Positions 9,327 through 19,900 of a stretch of 64,000 nucleotides of DNA are shown one piece after another. The notes below the pieces were generated by a model. That model saw nothing but the letters and a program-made list of their open reading frames with translations. It was not told the DNA's origin and searched no databases. The DNA lies in contig NZ_LLXT01000105.1 in assembly GCF_001431625.1 (NCBI RefSeq), positions 1-64,000 of the forward strand, in the 5' to 3' direction. The DNA is from Stenotrophomonas geniculata ATCC 19374 = JCM 13324. Lineage in GTDB: Bacteria; Pseudomonadota; Gammaproteobacteria; Xanthomonadales; Xanthomonadaceae. The position numbers and the translations under genes are program-made. Every line of letters begins with the position of its first letter. Position 1 is the first letter of the stretch.

Positions 9327-9394
9327 CAACCCGCCAATCGCTTCGGCTGCCGTTTGTTCCCTCCCCTCACGGCTTCAGGATTGGCGGGTTTTTC
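9327..9394 (+). ncRNA. Candidate small RNA with C-rich loop, or a long-loop terminator
   Basis: A perfect 12-bp outer stem (9328-9339 with 9379-9390) holds an inner stem (GCCGT 9349-9353 with ACGGC 9369-9373) whose 15-base loop is almost only C and U (TTGTTCCCTCCCCTC). A run of five T ends the structure. Preceded by a plausible promoter, this could be a self-terminating RNA of about 68 bases whose loop can pair with GGGGAGG Shine-Dalgarno sequences, as described for C-rich-loop sRNAs of xanthomonads. It could instead simply end the phasin transcript. Confidence 0.4.
9328..9394 (+). terminator. Rho-independent terminator downstream of the phasin gene
   Basis: The 12-bp stem AACCCGCCAATC / GATTGGCGGGTT followed by TTTCG is a strong intrinsic terminator whatever its other role. 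It starts 46 bases after the phasin stop codon. Confidence 0.75.
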
Positions 9395-9517
9395 GTGCCT
9401 GCGGTATTCCGAACTGCGCGTTCCATCACGCTTCCTGTCAGGAACATCCTGACTCAGCGGCACGGCGCGACCTTTACACTGTCGCCTTCGCATTCGCCCC
9501 TTCCGCGCACCTCCTGC

Positions 9518-10528
9518 ATGCTCCCTTGGATCCTGGCCCTGCTGTCGGCCCTGTTTACCTGTTCCCTGGCCGTTGTCTATCTGTGGTGGATCAAACGGCG
9601 GCAGAAGGAGATGCAACTCGGCCTGCAGGCCCTGGCTGGCATGCACTGGCGCGAATTCTCGGTACTGGTCAAGCGCATGCTGCGCGAGCAGCGCGGCCTG
9701 CGCGAACTGGATGACCCAGGCGAGGAATCCCGTGAGCCCAGCAGCGATTTCCTGCTCAGTGACGGCCCCAACAGCTGGCTGGTGTCGTGCAAGCACGGCC
9801 TGGCCTACCGCATCGGCACCGCTGCAGTGAACGAACTGGGTGCGGCCGCGCGCCTGGCCGGCGCCAAGGGCGGCGTGCTGCTGACCGAAGGCCGGATCGA
9901 ACGCGACGGCCGCAACGCCGCCGAGAAGCAGGCGGTCGAGGTGCTGGACGGCCCGCGCCTGTGGCCGCTGCTGCAACCCTATCTACCGGCGGAAATCGAA
10001 ACCCGTGTGCGCGCCAGCGCCCGCCATGAAGCCCTGCGCCGGATCGCCATTGCCGCGCTCGGCGCGGTCACGCTGGGCCTGCTGGTGGGATTGAGCCTGC
10101 AAGGGCTGCACGTGCAGGACGCCCCGCCCGTTGCCGAGGTGGCGGTCGCCCCCGCGCCGGTTGCGCCTGCGGTTGAAGCGGCGCCCGAACCGGCGCCGGA
10201 CCCCGCCACCATGCCGCCGGCCGCTACGCCTGCACCGGCCGCGCCCTCAACCGATGCGCGCAGCAACCCCAACCCGGATGCCGCTACGCTGGAGCGCTTC
10301 CAGGCCGATCTGTCCCGTGCCTTGGCCGGCAAGCCCGGCATCGCCAGCGGTGTCTGGTTGACCCGGCAGACGCTGGCGATCAACCGCACCGGCGAGCTGG
10401 ACGCGGTGTGGCCGCAGGTCTGCGAGGAAGTGCTGCACTACCCCGCCCTGCGCAACGTGCGCATCCAGCTCAATGCCCGCCCCGGTGTGGATGAGCCGGT
10501 GCGCTGGCGCCAATGCGCCACGTATTGA
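9518..10528 (+). CDS. Membrane-anchored Mrr-like restriction endonuclease domain protein
   Basis: A 336-residue protein with a membrane helix at about 4-24, an Mrr/restriction-endonuclease-like domain at about 40-155, a second helix at about 176-196, a Pro/Ala-rich linker to about 260 and a small C-terminal domain. The nuclease-like part shows the entry helix MHWREFSVLVKRMLREQRG, a core strand NSWLVSCK ending in Lys92, and the GGVLLTEG strand typical of Mrr proteins. The usual Gln/Glu before the catalytic Lys is Ser90, and the GxDGGID aspartate region is reduced to SSDFLLSDG, so nuclease activity is uncertain. Topology puts the nuclease-like domain in the cytoplasm. The start at 9518 (MLPWIL) opens directly into the first helix. 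Confidence 0.72.
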   Translation: MLPWILALLSALFTCSLAVVYLWWIKRRQKEMQLGLQALAGMHWREFSVLVKRMLREQRGLRELDDPGEESREPSSDFLLSDGPNSWLVSCKHGLAYRIGTAAVNELGAAARLAGAKGGVLLTEGRIERDGRNAAEKQAVEVLDGPRLWPLLQPYLPAEIETRVRASARHEALRRIAIAALGAVTLGLLVGLSLQGLHVQDAPPVAEVAVAPAPVAPAVEAAPEPAPDPATMPPAATPAPAAPSTDARSNPNPDAATLERFQADLSRALAGKPGIASGVWLTRQTLAINRTGELDAVWPQVCEEVLHYPALRNVRIQLNARPGVDEPVRWRQCATY

Positions 10529-10537
10529 TGGGGCAGC

Positions 10538-10623
10538 ATCCACGCATGGCGTGGATCTACCAGGGATTCACACGCGTCGGATAATCCCAACCGGGATTCA
10601 GTAGATCCACGCCATGCGTGGAT
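10538..10623. repeat. Inverted SMAG dimer
   Basis: A minus unit at 10538-10560 and a plus unit at 10601-10623 are identical (GTAGATCCACGCCATGCG core) and face away from each other, with a spacer that repeats GGGATTCA twice. It lies 10 bases after the stop of the Mrr-like gene and just before the end of hutC, so it separates two converging transcripts. Confidence 0.9.
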
Positions 10624-10629
10624 ACGCCT

Positions 10630-11358
10630 CTAGCGCGCCCCAGGCGCGAAGCGCGCAACCAGGTCCCAGGCATCGCCGAGGAACACCTGGCGCACGCGGG
10701 TGATCGGCTGCTCACCGCGCCAGGTCAGGCGCTCGATCACCAGACAGGCGGTACCGGGCTTCACATCGAGCAGCTTGGCGGTGACAGCATCCGCGCCCCA
10801 GGCACTGATGCGGTGCTGGGCGCGGGTCCACGACACGTTCTGCAGCAGCCAGCTGCCCGGCGCGGTAGTGCTGAAATCGACCTCCAGCACCTCGGGCACG
10901 CCGACGGGGCTGATCAGGCGATGCTCCAGCGCCAGCGGGCGGCCATCGGCCAGGTGCAGGCAACGCATCGCCAACAGCATTTCGCTGCCGGCCAGTTCCA
11001 CTTCGCCGGCATTGCCCACTTCAGCCAGACGCAGCTCGCGCTGCAGCAGCCGGTAGCCGTACTGATGCCCGCGCGAACCGACCTCCATCGCAATGTCCGG
11101 AATTTCCAACGCCACCTGCTCCAGGTGCGGGGGTTGCCGCGCCACGAACGAACCCGCACGACGGCGACGTTCGATCATGCCGCTCTCGGCCAGCGCGGTC
11201 AGCACCTTGTTCACCGTCATCCGCGAGCAGCCGTACTGCTCCATCAGCTCGTGTTCGTATGGAATGCGGAAGCCCGGCGCCCATTCTCCGCTGAGGATGC
11301 GGCTTTCCAGATCGCTGCGGATACGCTGGTTGAGCGTGGCGGACTTGCTGGCCTTCAC
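10630..11358 (-). CDS. hutC: Histidine utilisation repressor, GntR family
   Basis: HutC represses the hut genes until urocanate is present. The 242 residues have an N-terminal winged helix (NQRIRSDLESRILSGEWAPG and SRMTVNKVLTALAESGMIER) and a C-terminal UTRA ligand domain of the HutC/FarR type (AMRCLHLADGRPLALEHRLI, then APGSWLLQNVSWTRAQHRIS). It follows hutF by 27 bases on the same strand, so the repressor is made from the operon it controls. The likely operator lies at 12784-12800 in the divergent region. Confidence 0.95.
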   Translation of the reverse strand: MKASKSATLNQRIRSDLESRILSGEWAPGFRIPYEHELMEQYGCSRMTVNKVLTALAESGMIERRRRAGSFVARQPPHLEQVALEIPDIAMEVGSRGHQYGYRLLQRELRLAEVGNAGEVELAGSEMLLAMRCLHLADGRPLALEHRLISPVGVPEVLEVDFSTTAPGSWLLQNVSWTRAQHRISAWGADAVTAKLLDVKPGTACLVIERLTWRGEQPITRVRQVFLGDAWDLVARFAPGAR

Positions 11359-11385
11359 GTAATGGGGTCCCGGTGGCGGAGGCGA

Positions 11386-12756
11386 TCAGCCCAGCACGCC
11401 CTTCAGGGCGGCGGCGAAGGCGGTGGTGATCGCCTCGCGCTGGAGGTGGCGGCCCTCGGCCACGCATTGGCGGCCATGGCGCCAGACCGATCGCAGCGCG
11501 CCATTACGTGCGGCGAACACCCAGCTGTCAAGCCATGCGTCATCCTGTCGCGCCTGCAGCGCCGGGTGCGCGGCGTCCAGTTCGACCAGATCGGCACTGG
11601 CACCGACCTGCAGGCCAGCGGCCACGCCCAGCGCCTGCGACCCACCGTGCAGTGCGCCTTCGAACAGGAAGCGGCCGGTGCTGCGGGTGGCGTCCGGGGC
11701 CAGCACATTGCGCCCACGCAGGGTCAGGCGTTGGCCGTATTCGAGCAGGCGCAGTTCTTCGGCGGCATCGATCAGCACGTTGGAATCGGAGCCGACACCG
11801 AAACGGCCACCCTCGCGCGCGAACGCCTGCATCGGGAACAGACCGTCGCCCAGGTTGGCTTCGGTGATCGGGCACAGGCCGGCCACGGCCTGGCTGGCCA
11901 CGATGGCGGCACGCTCGTCGTCGGTGATGTGGGTGGCGTGCACCAGGCACCAACGCGCATCGACCGGTGCGTGGTCGTACAGCCACTGCACCGGGCGCTG
12001 GCCGCTCCACGCCAGGCAGGCCTCGACTTCACGCATCTGCTCGGCGATATGGATGTGCACCGGGCCATCGGTGAGCGGCAACAACGCACCCAGTTCCTCG
12101 CCCGTGACAGCGCGCAGGCTGTGCGGTGCGATGCCGAGCACCGCATCGGGCAGCGCGGCCAATGCCGGCTTGGCGGCATCCAGCAACTGCGCGAAGCCGT
12201 CCACATCGTGGATCAGGCGACGCTGAGCGGGATTCGGCGCTGCCCCGCCGAAATCGGCATGCGCATAGAACACCGGCAGCAGGGTCAGGCCGATGCCGGT
12301 CTGATCGGCCGCCGCCGCGATCCGGGCACTCATCTCGGCGCGGTTGGCATAGGCGCGGCCGTCGGCATCGTGGTGCAGGTAGTGGAATTCGCCGACGCGG
12401 GTGAAGCCGCTTTCCAGCATTTCCATGTAGGCGTGGGCGGCGATGGCCTGCACAGCGTCCGGGCGCAGATGGGCCAGGAAGCGGTACATCAGTTCGCGCC
12501 AGCTCCAGAAGCTGTCACCGTCACCGCCGCCGATCTCGGTCAGGCCGGCCATGCCGCGCTGGAAGGCGTGGCTGTGCAGGTTGGGCAGGCCCGGCACCAG
12601 GATGCCGACGCGGGTGTCACCGTCCTGCGCGCCCTGCCCCGTGCTGATCGCGGTGATGCGGCCGTCCTGAACCTGCAGGCGGACATCACGGGCCCAGCCC
12701 TCGGCCAGCAGGGCGTGGGCGGCATGGAAACAGTGCGGGGAACGCGAATCGGACAT
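11386..12756 (-). CDS. hutF: Formimidoylglutamate deiminase
   Basis: It hydrolyses N-formimidoyl-glutamate to N-formyl-glutamate and ammonia in the five-step histidine pathway. At 456 residues it is a metal-dependent amidohydrolase: PNLHSHAFQRGMAGL gives the HxH metal site, APHSLRAVT and IHIAEQMREVEACL the later His ligands, and LGDGLFPMQAF with GVGSDSNVLIDAAEELR the metal-binding Asp region. It begins the divergent hutF-hutC transcript. Its product is the substrate of HutG encoded at 15582, so both halves of the formylglutamate branch are present. Confidence 0.96.
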   Translation of the reverse strand: MSDSRSPHCFHAAHALLAEGWARDVRLQVQDGRITAISTGQGAQDGDTRVGILVPGLPNLHSHAFQRGMAGLTEIGGGDGDSFWSWRELMYRFLAHLRPDAVQAIAAHAYMEMLESGFTRVGEFHYLHHDADGRAYANRAEMSARIAAAADQTGIGLTLLPVFYAHADFGGAAPNPAQRRLIHDVDGFAQLLDAAKPALAALPDAVLGIAPHSLRAVTGEELGALLPLTDGPVHIHIAEQMREVEACLAWSGQRPVQWLYDHAPVDARWCLVHATHITDDERAAIVASQAVAGLCPITEANLGDGLFPMQAFAREGGRFGVGSDSNVLIDAAEELRLLEYGQRLTLRGRNVLAPDATRSTGRFLFEGALHGGSQALGVAAGLQVGASADLVELDAAHPALQARQDDAWLDSWVFAARNGALRSVWRHGRQCVAEGRHLQREAITTAFAAALKGVLG

Positions 12757-12783
12757 GGCTGGACAACCCGAAATGGACGCCTA

Positions 12784-12800
12784 TATTGTATAGACATATA
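12784..12800. promoter_or_regulatory. Putative HutC operator between hutF and hutI
   Basis: The 58-base divergent region holds TATTGTATAGACATATA, an AT-rich near-palindrome around TGTATAGACA in a GC-rich setting. HutC proteins of related bacteria bind a TGTATATACA-like palindrome. It would overlap the -10 regions of both directions, so one bound dimer could silence both transcripts. Binding itself is inferred. Confidence 0.7.
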
Positions 12801-12814
12801 AGCACAGCCGCGTT

Positions 12815-14047
12815 GTGGATGCCATGCACGTCGAAACCCTCTGGTCCAACGTCCACCTGATCACCCTTGATGGCGAGGGGCTGGGTGTCATCCGCGATGG
12901 CGTGCTGGCCTGCGCCGACGGCCGCATCGTCCATGTCGGCCCGGCCGGCAGCGACGCCCACCTGCAGCCGACCACCCGCATTGACGGCGAGGGCCGCTGG
13001 ATATCGCCGGGCCTGATCGACTGCCACACCCACCTGGTCTACGCCGGCAACCGCGCCAACGAATTCGAGCAGCGCCTGCAGGGCGTCAGCTATGCCGACA
13101 TCGCCCGTGCCGGCGGCGGCATCGTCTCCACCGTGCGCGCCACCCGTGCCGCCACACCGGAACAGCTGGCCCGCGAAAGCCGGCCGCGCCTGCTGGCAAT
13201 GCGCGCCGAGGGCGTGACCACCCTTGAGATCAAGTCCGGCTACGGCCTGACCCTGCCCGACGAACGCAAGCAGCTGCAGGTGGCGCGTGCATTGGGTGAG
13301 GAATGCCGGGTCAACGTGGTGACCACCTTCCTCGGCGCGCACGCAATTCCGCCAGGCCGCGAAGCACAGGAGTACACCGATGAGGTGTGCAACGTGATGA
13401 TTCCGGCCATCGCCGCCGAAGGCCTGGCCGAGGCGGTGGACGTGTTCTGCGAGAACATCGCCTTCTCGCCGGCGCAGGCGCGGCAGGTCTTCGAAGCGGC
13501 GCGCGCCAACGGGCTGGCGGTGAAGATCCACGCCGAGCAGCTGAGCAACCAGCATGGCGCCGAACTGGCCGCCAGCTTCGGCGCACTGTCGGCCGACCAT
13601 ATCGAACATCTGGATGACGCCGGCATCGCCGCGATGGCGGCGGCCGGCACTGTCGCTGTGCTGCTGCCGGGCGCGTTCTATTTCACCCGCGATACCACCC
13701 TGCCGCCGATCGCTGCATTGCGCGCGGCCGGCGTGCCGCTGGCGCTGGCCACCGACAGCAACCCCGGCACCTCGCCGCTGACCAGCCCGCTGCTGGCGAT
13801 GAACATGGGCGCCACCCTGTTCCGCCTGACCGTGGACGAATGCATCGCCGGCTTCACCCGTGAAGCGGCGCGCGCACTGGGCCATGGCGAGCGTATCGGT
13901 CGCCTGGCCGTCGGCATGGACTGCGACCTGGCGATCTGGGACATCGACGCCCCCGCCGACCTGGTCTATCGCATTGGATTCAACCCGCTGCACGCGCGCG
14001 TGGTGCGCGGGCAGCCCGACCTGCCTGCCTCCTGGAGCAACACATGA
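12815..14047 (+). CDS. hutI: Imidazolonepropionase
   Basis: It opens the ring of 4-imidazolone-5-propanoate to give N-formimidoyl-glutamate. The 410 residues show the amidohydrolase pattern: [20 protein letters not shown] with the HxH metal site, [40 protein letters not shown] and the metal-binding Asp in [20 protein letters not shown]. Two close ATG codons, 12815 and 12824, are possible starts; neither has a strong ribosome site, and MHVETLW at 12824 fits the family about as well. Its stop overlaps the hutH start by four bases, so the genes are translationally coupled. Confidence 0.96.
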   Translation: MDAMHVETLWSNVHLITLDGEGLGVIRDGVLACADGRIVHVGPAGSDAHLQPTTRIDGEGRWISPGLIDCHTHLVYAGNRANEFEQRLQGVSYADIARAGGGIVSTVRATRAATPEQLARESRPRLLAMRAEGVTTLEIKSGYGLTLPDERKQLQVARALGEECRVNVVTTFLGAHAIPPGREAQEYTDEVCNVMIPAIAAEGLAEAVDVFCENIAFSPAQARQVFEAARANGLAVKIHAEQLSNQHGAELAASFGALSADHIEHLDDAGIAAMAAAGTVAVLLPGAFYFTRDTTLPPIAALRAAGVPLALATDSNPGTSPLTSPLLAMNMGATLFRLTVDECIAGFTREAARALGHGERIGRLAVGMDCDLAIWDIDAPADLVYRIGFNPLHARVVRGQPDLPASWSNT

Positions 14048-15585
14048 GCAACACCCTGGTTCTTCGCCCCGGCCATGTCACTCTCGCCCAGTGGCGGCAG
14101 ATCTATCGCGGCGCGCCGCTGGCACTGGATCCGGCCGCGCTGCCGGTAGTGCGCGCCAGTGCTGCTGCAGTCGCCGCCATCGTCGCCAAGGGTGCGCCGG
14201 TGTATGGCATCAACACCGGCTTCGGCAAGCTGGCCAGCGTGCGCATCGAGCGCGAGGACCTGGCCACCCTGCAGCGGAACATCGTGCTCTCGCACGCTGC
14301 TGGCGTGGGCGAACCGATGCCGGCCAGCGTGGTGCGGCTGATGATGGCGCTGAAGCTGGTCAGCCTCGCGCAGGGCGCTTCCGGCGTGCGCGAGGAAACC
14401 CTGCTGCTGCTCGAAGCGATGCTGGTCAGGGGCGTGCTGCCGGTGGTACCGGCGCAGGGTTCGGTCGGCGCCTCGGGCGACCTCGCGCCGCTCTCGCATC
14501 TGGCCAGCGTGATGCTGGGTGTCGGCGAGGCGTTCATTGGTGACGAACGCCTGCCCGCAACCGACGCACTGGCGCGTGCCGGCCTGCAGCCGATCGAACT
14601 GGGCGCGAAGGAAGGCCTGGCGCTGCTCAACGGCACCCAGTTCTCCACCGCCTACGCGCTGGCCGGCCTGTTCGAGATCGAAACCGTGTTCCAGGCGGCA
14701 CTTGTCACCGGCGCGTTGTCGGTGGAAGCGGCCAAGGGCTCGGACACCCCGTTCGATCCGCGCATCCATGCCATCCGTGGCCAGCGCGGGCAGATCGCCA
14801 CAGCGGCCACGCTGCGCACCCTGATGCAGGGCTCGGACATCCGCGAATCACACCGTGACAACGACGTGCGCGTGCAGGATCCGTACTGCCTGCGCTGCCA
14901 GCCGCAGGTGATGGGCGCGGCGCTGGACATCCTGCGCCAGGCCGCAACCACACTGGAAATTGAAGCCAACGGCGTGTCCGACAATCCGCTGGTGTTCACC
15001 GATACCGGCGAAGCGCTGTCCGGTGGCAACTTCCATGCCGAACCGGTGGCCTTCGCTGCCGACATGCTGGCGATGGCGGTGTGCGAGATCGGCTCGATCA
15101 GCGAGCGCCGCCTGGCGATGCTGGTGGACCCGGCGCTGTCCGGCCTGCCGGCGTTCCTGACCCCACGCCCGGGCCTGAATTCCGGCTTCATGATTCCGCA
15201 GGTGACCGCTGCGGCGCTGGTTTCGGAAAACAAGCAGCGTGCCTACCCGGCCAGTGTTGATTCGATCCCGACCTCGGCCAACCAGGAAGACCATGTGTCG
15301 ATGGCCGCGCACGGTGCGCGCCGCCTGATGCAGATGGCCGAGAACGCCGCCAACGTGATCGGCATCGAGCTGCTGGCCGCCGCGCAGGGCTGTGATTTCC
15401 ATGCCCCGCTGCGTTCCAGCGCCGCGCTGGAAACCGTGCGCGCCACCCTGCGTGCGCAGGTGCCGACGCTGGAAGAAGACCGCTACTTCCATCCGGACAT
15501 GGTGACCGCCACGAATCTGGTGCGCAGCGGCGCGCTGGTGCAGGGCCTGGCCGAGCTTCTGCCAAACGTGGAACCGCAGGCATGA
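14044..15585 (+). CDS. hutH: Histidine ammonia-lyase
   Basis: It removes ammonia from histidine to give urocanate, the first step of the pathway and the source of the inducer. It has 513 residues, the normal size. Ala143-Ser144-Gly145 in [13 protein letters not shown] condense to the MIO cofactor. [13 protein letters not shown] supplies the catalytic Tyr loop and [31 protein letters not shown] the rest of the active site. It overlaps hutI and hutG by ATGA at each end. Confidence 0.98.
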   Translation: MSNTLVLRPGHVTLAQWRQIYRGAPLALDPAALPVVRASAAAVAAIVAKGAPVYGINTGFGKLASVRIEREDLATLQRNIVLSHAAGVGEPMPASVVRLMMALKLVSLAQGASGVREETLLLLEAMLVRGVLPVVPAQGSVGASGDLAPLSHLASVMLGVGEAFIGDERLPATDALARAGLQPIELGAKEGLALLNGTQFSTAYALAGLFEIETVFQAALVTGALSVEAAKGSDTPFDPRIHAIRGQRGQIATAATLRTLMQGSDIRESHRDNDVRVQDPYCLRCQPQVMGAALDILRQAATTLEIEANGVSDNPLVFTDTGEALSGGNFHAEPVAFAADMLAMAVCEIGSISERRLAMLVDPALSGLPAFLTPRPGLNSGFMIPQVTAAALVSENKQRAYPASVDSIPTSANQEDHVSMAAHGARRLMQMAENAANVIGIELLAAAQGCDFHAPLRSSAALETVRATLRAQVPTLEEDRYFHPDMVTATNLVRSGALVQGLAELLPNVEPQA

Positions 15586-16432
15586 CGACCCATCCCGAAT
15601 GGCTGACCGTGCACGAGGGCGACGCCCCCCTCATCGTCAGCTTCCCGCATACCGGCAGCGAGCTGCCGCACGACCTGATCGGCGACTACCACTCGCCGTG
15701 GCTGGCACGCCGCGATGCCGACTGGTGGGTGCATGAGCTGTACGACTTCGTGCGCGGCATGGGCGCGACCACGGTGCGCTCGGCAATCTCGCGTTCGGTG
15801 ATCGACCTCAACCGCGATCCCAGCGGCGTGTCGCTGTACCCGGGCCAGAACACCACCGGCCTGTGCCCGCTGACCACCTTCGACAACCAGCCGCTGTACC
15901 ACGCGGGGCGCGAGCCGGATGACGCCGAGATCGCGCGGCGCCGCGACACGTATTTCCTGCCCTACCACGATGCGCTGGCCGCACAGATCACCCGCCTGCG
16001 CGCGCAGCACGGTACGGTGGTGGTGTACGACGCGCATTCGATCCGCTCGCATATTCCGCACCTGTTCGATGGCGAGCTGCCGCAGTTCAACCTCGGTACC
16101 GCCGGGCCGTCCGGCGCACCCGACACGTCCTGCGACAACGCCTTGAGCGATGTTGTGGAAAACCTGCTGAAGATCAGTGGCATGAGCCAGGTGCGCAACG
16201 GCCGCTTCAAGGGCGGCTGGATCACCCGCCACTACAGCAACATCGCCGGCGGCGTGCACAGCCTGCAGATGGAGCTGGCCTGCCGTGGCTACATGCACGA
16301 ACCCCTGCCGGACCAGGTGGACGAACACAGCTGGCCCACCCCGCTCGACCCCGACCACGCCGCACCGCTGCGCCATACCCTGGCGCAGGTGCTCAACGCC
16401 TGCCTTGAATTCGCTACGAACCGGAGCGCCGC

Positions 16433-16436
<4 letters not shown>
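15582..16436 (+). CDS. hutG: N-formylglutamate deformylase (amidohydrolase)
   Basis: It cleaves N-formyl-glutamate to glutamate and formate, the last step. At 284 residues it belongs to the FGase family, not the arginase-like formiminoglutamase also called HutG. It has [10 protein letters not shown] at the N-terminus, [32 protein letters not shown] with metal-binding Asp and His, and a C-terminal [20 protein letters not shown]. Its partner HutF is encoded at 11386. ATGA overlaps couple it to hutH and hutU. Confidence 0.96.
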
Positions 16437-18100
<1,664 letters not shown>

Positions 18101-18108
18101 TCGCAGGG

Positions 18109-18227
18109 GTGCCGGCCACTGGCCGGCACTACCGCAAGGCACCTGTAGAGCCGAGCCATGCTCGGCTCAGTGCTTCCAGGGTCACGACGCCTGACCGGAA
18201 GGCTGCCGAGCATGGGCTCGGCTCTAC
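18109..18227. repeat. Three SMAG units after hutU
   Basis: A minus unit at 18109-18132 (GTAGTGCCGGCCAGTGGCCG), a plus unit at 18145-18168 (GTAGAGCCGAGCCATGCTCG) and a minus unit at 18205-18227 (GTAGAGCCGAGCCCATGCTC). The last two form an inverted dimer. The cluster starts nine bases after the hutU stop and may protect or end the operon mRNA. Confidence 0.9.
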
Positions 18228-18265
18228 ATGCCAAGATGCGCCATCACCGCTGACGGACCACTGCG

Positions 18266-19702
18266 ATGCATCGCGCTCTTGCCGTTGCACTTTCCTGCTT
18301 CCTGATGGCCACCCTGCCCGTTTCGGCGCGCAGTGCTCCCGACAACCTCTCGTCCCAGCTGGATACCCAACTGCAGACCAACCGCGAACGCTACGGCATC
18401 GCCGGCCAGGCCGTACTGGTCGCCCACAACGGCCAGGTGCTGTACCAGGGCGCCAGCGGCGAGCGTGATCCGGCCACCCACGCACCGGCCACCATCGATT
18501 CCATTTTCACTGCGCAGTCGATGGCCAAGCTGCTGACCAGCACGCTGGTGATGCAGTTGGTCGACCAGGGCAAGATGGATCTGGATGCGCCGGCCAGCCG
18601 CTATGTGCCGGACCTGCCGGCCGCATGGAAGACGATCCCGGTGCGCGACTTCCTCAACCACAGCTCCGGCATCGCCGAGTACTACGACCGTGTCGACAAC
18701 CGCTGGGTGAGCAAGGGCTACAGCGGCGTTGCACCCAGCCTTGCGGCAGCGCTGAAGGTCGCCGCGGCCGAGTCGATGCAGTTCGCCACCGGCAGCCGCG
18801 TGCAGTACACCCAGGCCAACTACCTGGTGCTGACGGCGTTGCTGGAAGCGCACTACCGCAGGCCCTACCCGGCCATCGCACGCGAACGCATCCTGCAGCC
18901 GCTAAAGATGGCCAGCACCTCCTGGGGCGTGGCCAGCGTGCCGGCGCAGCGTGCGGCGGTGGCCTACATCGGCAAGGACGGCACCTTGCAGCCGGCCAAT
19001 GAGGATCCCTGGCCGGACTACGGCTGGGGCCATGCCGATCTGCAGACCACCGTGGGCGACATGAACCGTTTCCTGCAGGCGCTGGCGACCGGCAAGCTGC
19101 TGCGCACGGCGACCCTGGAAAAGCTCTGGCAGCCGCAGAAACTGAGCGGTGGCGGCAGCAATTTCTTCTCCACCGGCTGGGACACCACCCGCAGCGACGG
19201 CTACACCCAGGTCGGTCACGATGGCGGCACCCGTGTACGTGCGCGGCTGGCCTACAAGGGCACGCTGGCCAGCGGTTACTGGGTGTTCGTGTATCTGACC
19301 AACGGCAGCGCGCGCAATGCCTGGTCGAGCACGCTGGTGGAGAGCGCGATGGCGGTGGCCGCGCCGCAGGAGTTTCCGCACGCTGTGCTGTCCGAGCGGT
19401 TGATCGGCTATGCGCTGGATGACAGCGCCGATGCGAAGCCGCTGATGCGTAGCTGGCTGCGCGACAGTAATGGCGTTCCCACCGGCGAACTGGAGCGCGC
19501 GATCAATGCCGATGGCTATGCCATTCGCGAGAGCCTTGGTGCACGCAGAGCGTTGAAGGTGTTCATGCTCAACACCGAGCTGTATCCGGATTCGGCCAAC
19601 GCGTGGGACAGCCTGGCCGAGTGCCATGCGGCATTGGGCGAAAGGGAAGCGGCTGATCGGCTGTATGCGAAGGCCAAGGCGCTGGCGAAGCCCTCGCCCT
19701 AA
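18266..19702 (+). CDS. Exported serine hydrolase, beta-lactamase (class C / AmpH-like) family
   Basis: A 478-residue secreted protein with a signal peptide (MHRALAVALSCFLMATLPVSARS) and a penicillin-binding-protein/class C beta-lactamase fold. The nucleophile motif is Ser-x-x-Lys in FTAQSMAKLLTSTLV, the Tyr motif is VQYTQANYLVLTALLEAHY, and GHDGGTRVRARLAY holds the third (H-x-G) motif. The C-terminal 100 residues after the hydrolase core look like a short helical repeat (LYPDSANAWDSLAECHAALG is TPR-like). The substrate is unknown: an esterase, D-peptidase or peptidoglycan role is more likely than drug resistance. It is monocistronic between SMAG clusters. Confidence 0.85.
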   Translation: MHRALAVALSCFLMATLPVSARSAPDNLSSQLDTQLQTNRERYGIAGQAVLVAHNGQVLYQGASGERDPATHAPATIDSIFTAQSMAKLLTSTLVMQLVDQGKMDLDAPASRYVPDLPAAWKTIPVRDFLNHSSGIAEYYDRVDNRWVSKGYSGVAPSLAAALKVAAAESMQFATGSRVQYTQANYLVLTALLEAHYRRPYPAIARERILQPLKMASTSWGVASVPAQRAAVAYIGKDGTLQPANEDPWPDYGWGHADLQTTVGDMNRFLQALATGKLLRTATLEKLWQPQKLSGGGSNFFSTGWDTTRSDGYTQVGHDGGTRVRARLAYKGTLASGYWVFVYLTNGSARNAWSSTLVESAMAVAAPQEFPHAVLSERLIGYALDDSADAKPLMRSWLRDSNGVPTGELERAINADGYAIRESLGARRALKVFMLNTELYPDSANAWDSLAECHAALGEREAADRLYAKAKALAKPSP

Positions 19703-19710
19703 ACCCTGCT

Positions 19711-19804
19711 GTAGAGCCGAGCCCATGCTTGGCTGCTCTTTCGTTGCGATCGCAGGAGACCCACGCGCGCTGCGCGCGATAGCCGAGCATGGGCTCGGCT
19801 CTAC
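19711..19804. repeat. Inverted SMAG dimer
   Basis: Plus unit 19711-19734 (GTAGAGCCGAGCCCATGCTT) and minus unit 19782-19804 (GTAGAGCCGAGCCCATGCTC) face each other. The first has a C-to-T change in its stem, pairing as G-U in RNA. A further palindrome, GCGCGCTGCGCGC, lies in the spacer. Confidence 0.88.
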
Positions 19805-19900
19805 ATGGATGTTGCGGGCGGCCATACGCGAGCGACGGGTGACGTGACGGCGCCGACCTGTTAACTTGCGCGCCACTTTCGTGGTTTACAGCATTTCCGC

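Noticed and set aside
10618-12801. 727-residue open frame on the plus strand
   Set aside because: Antisense of hutC and hutF, no recognisable domain.
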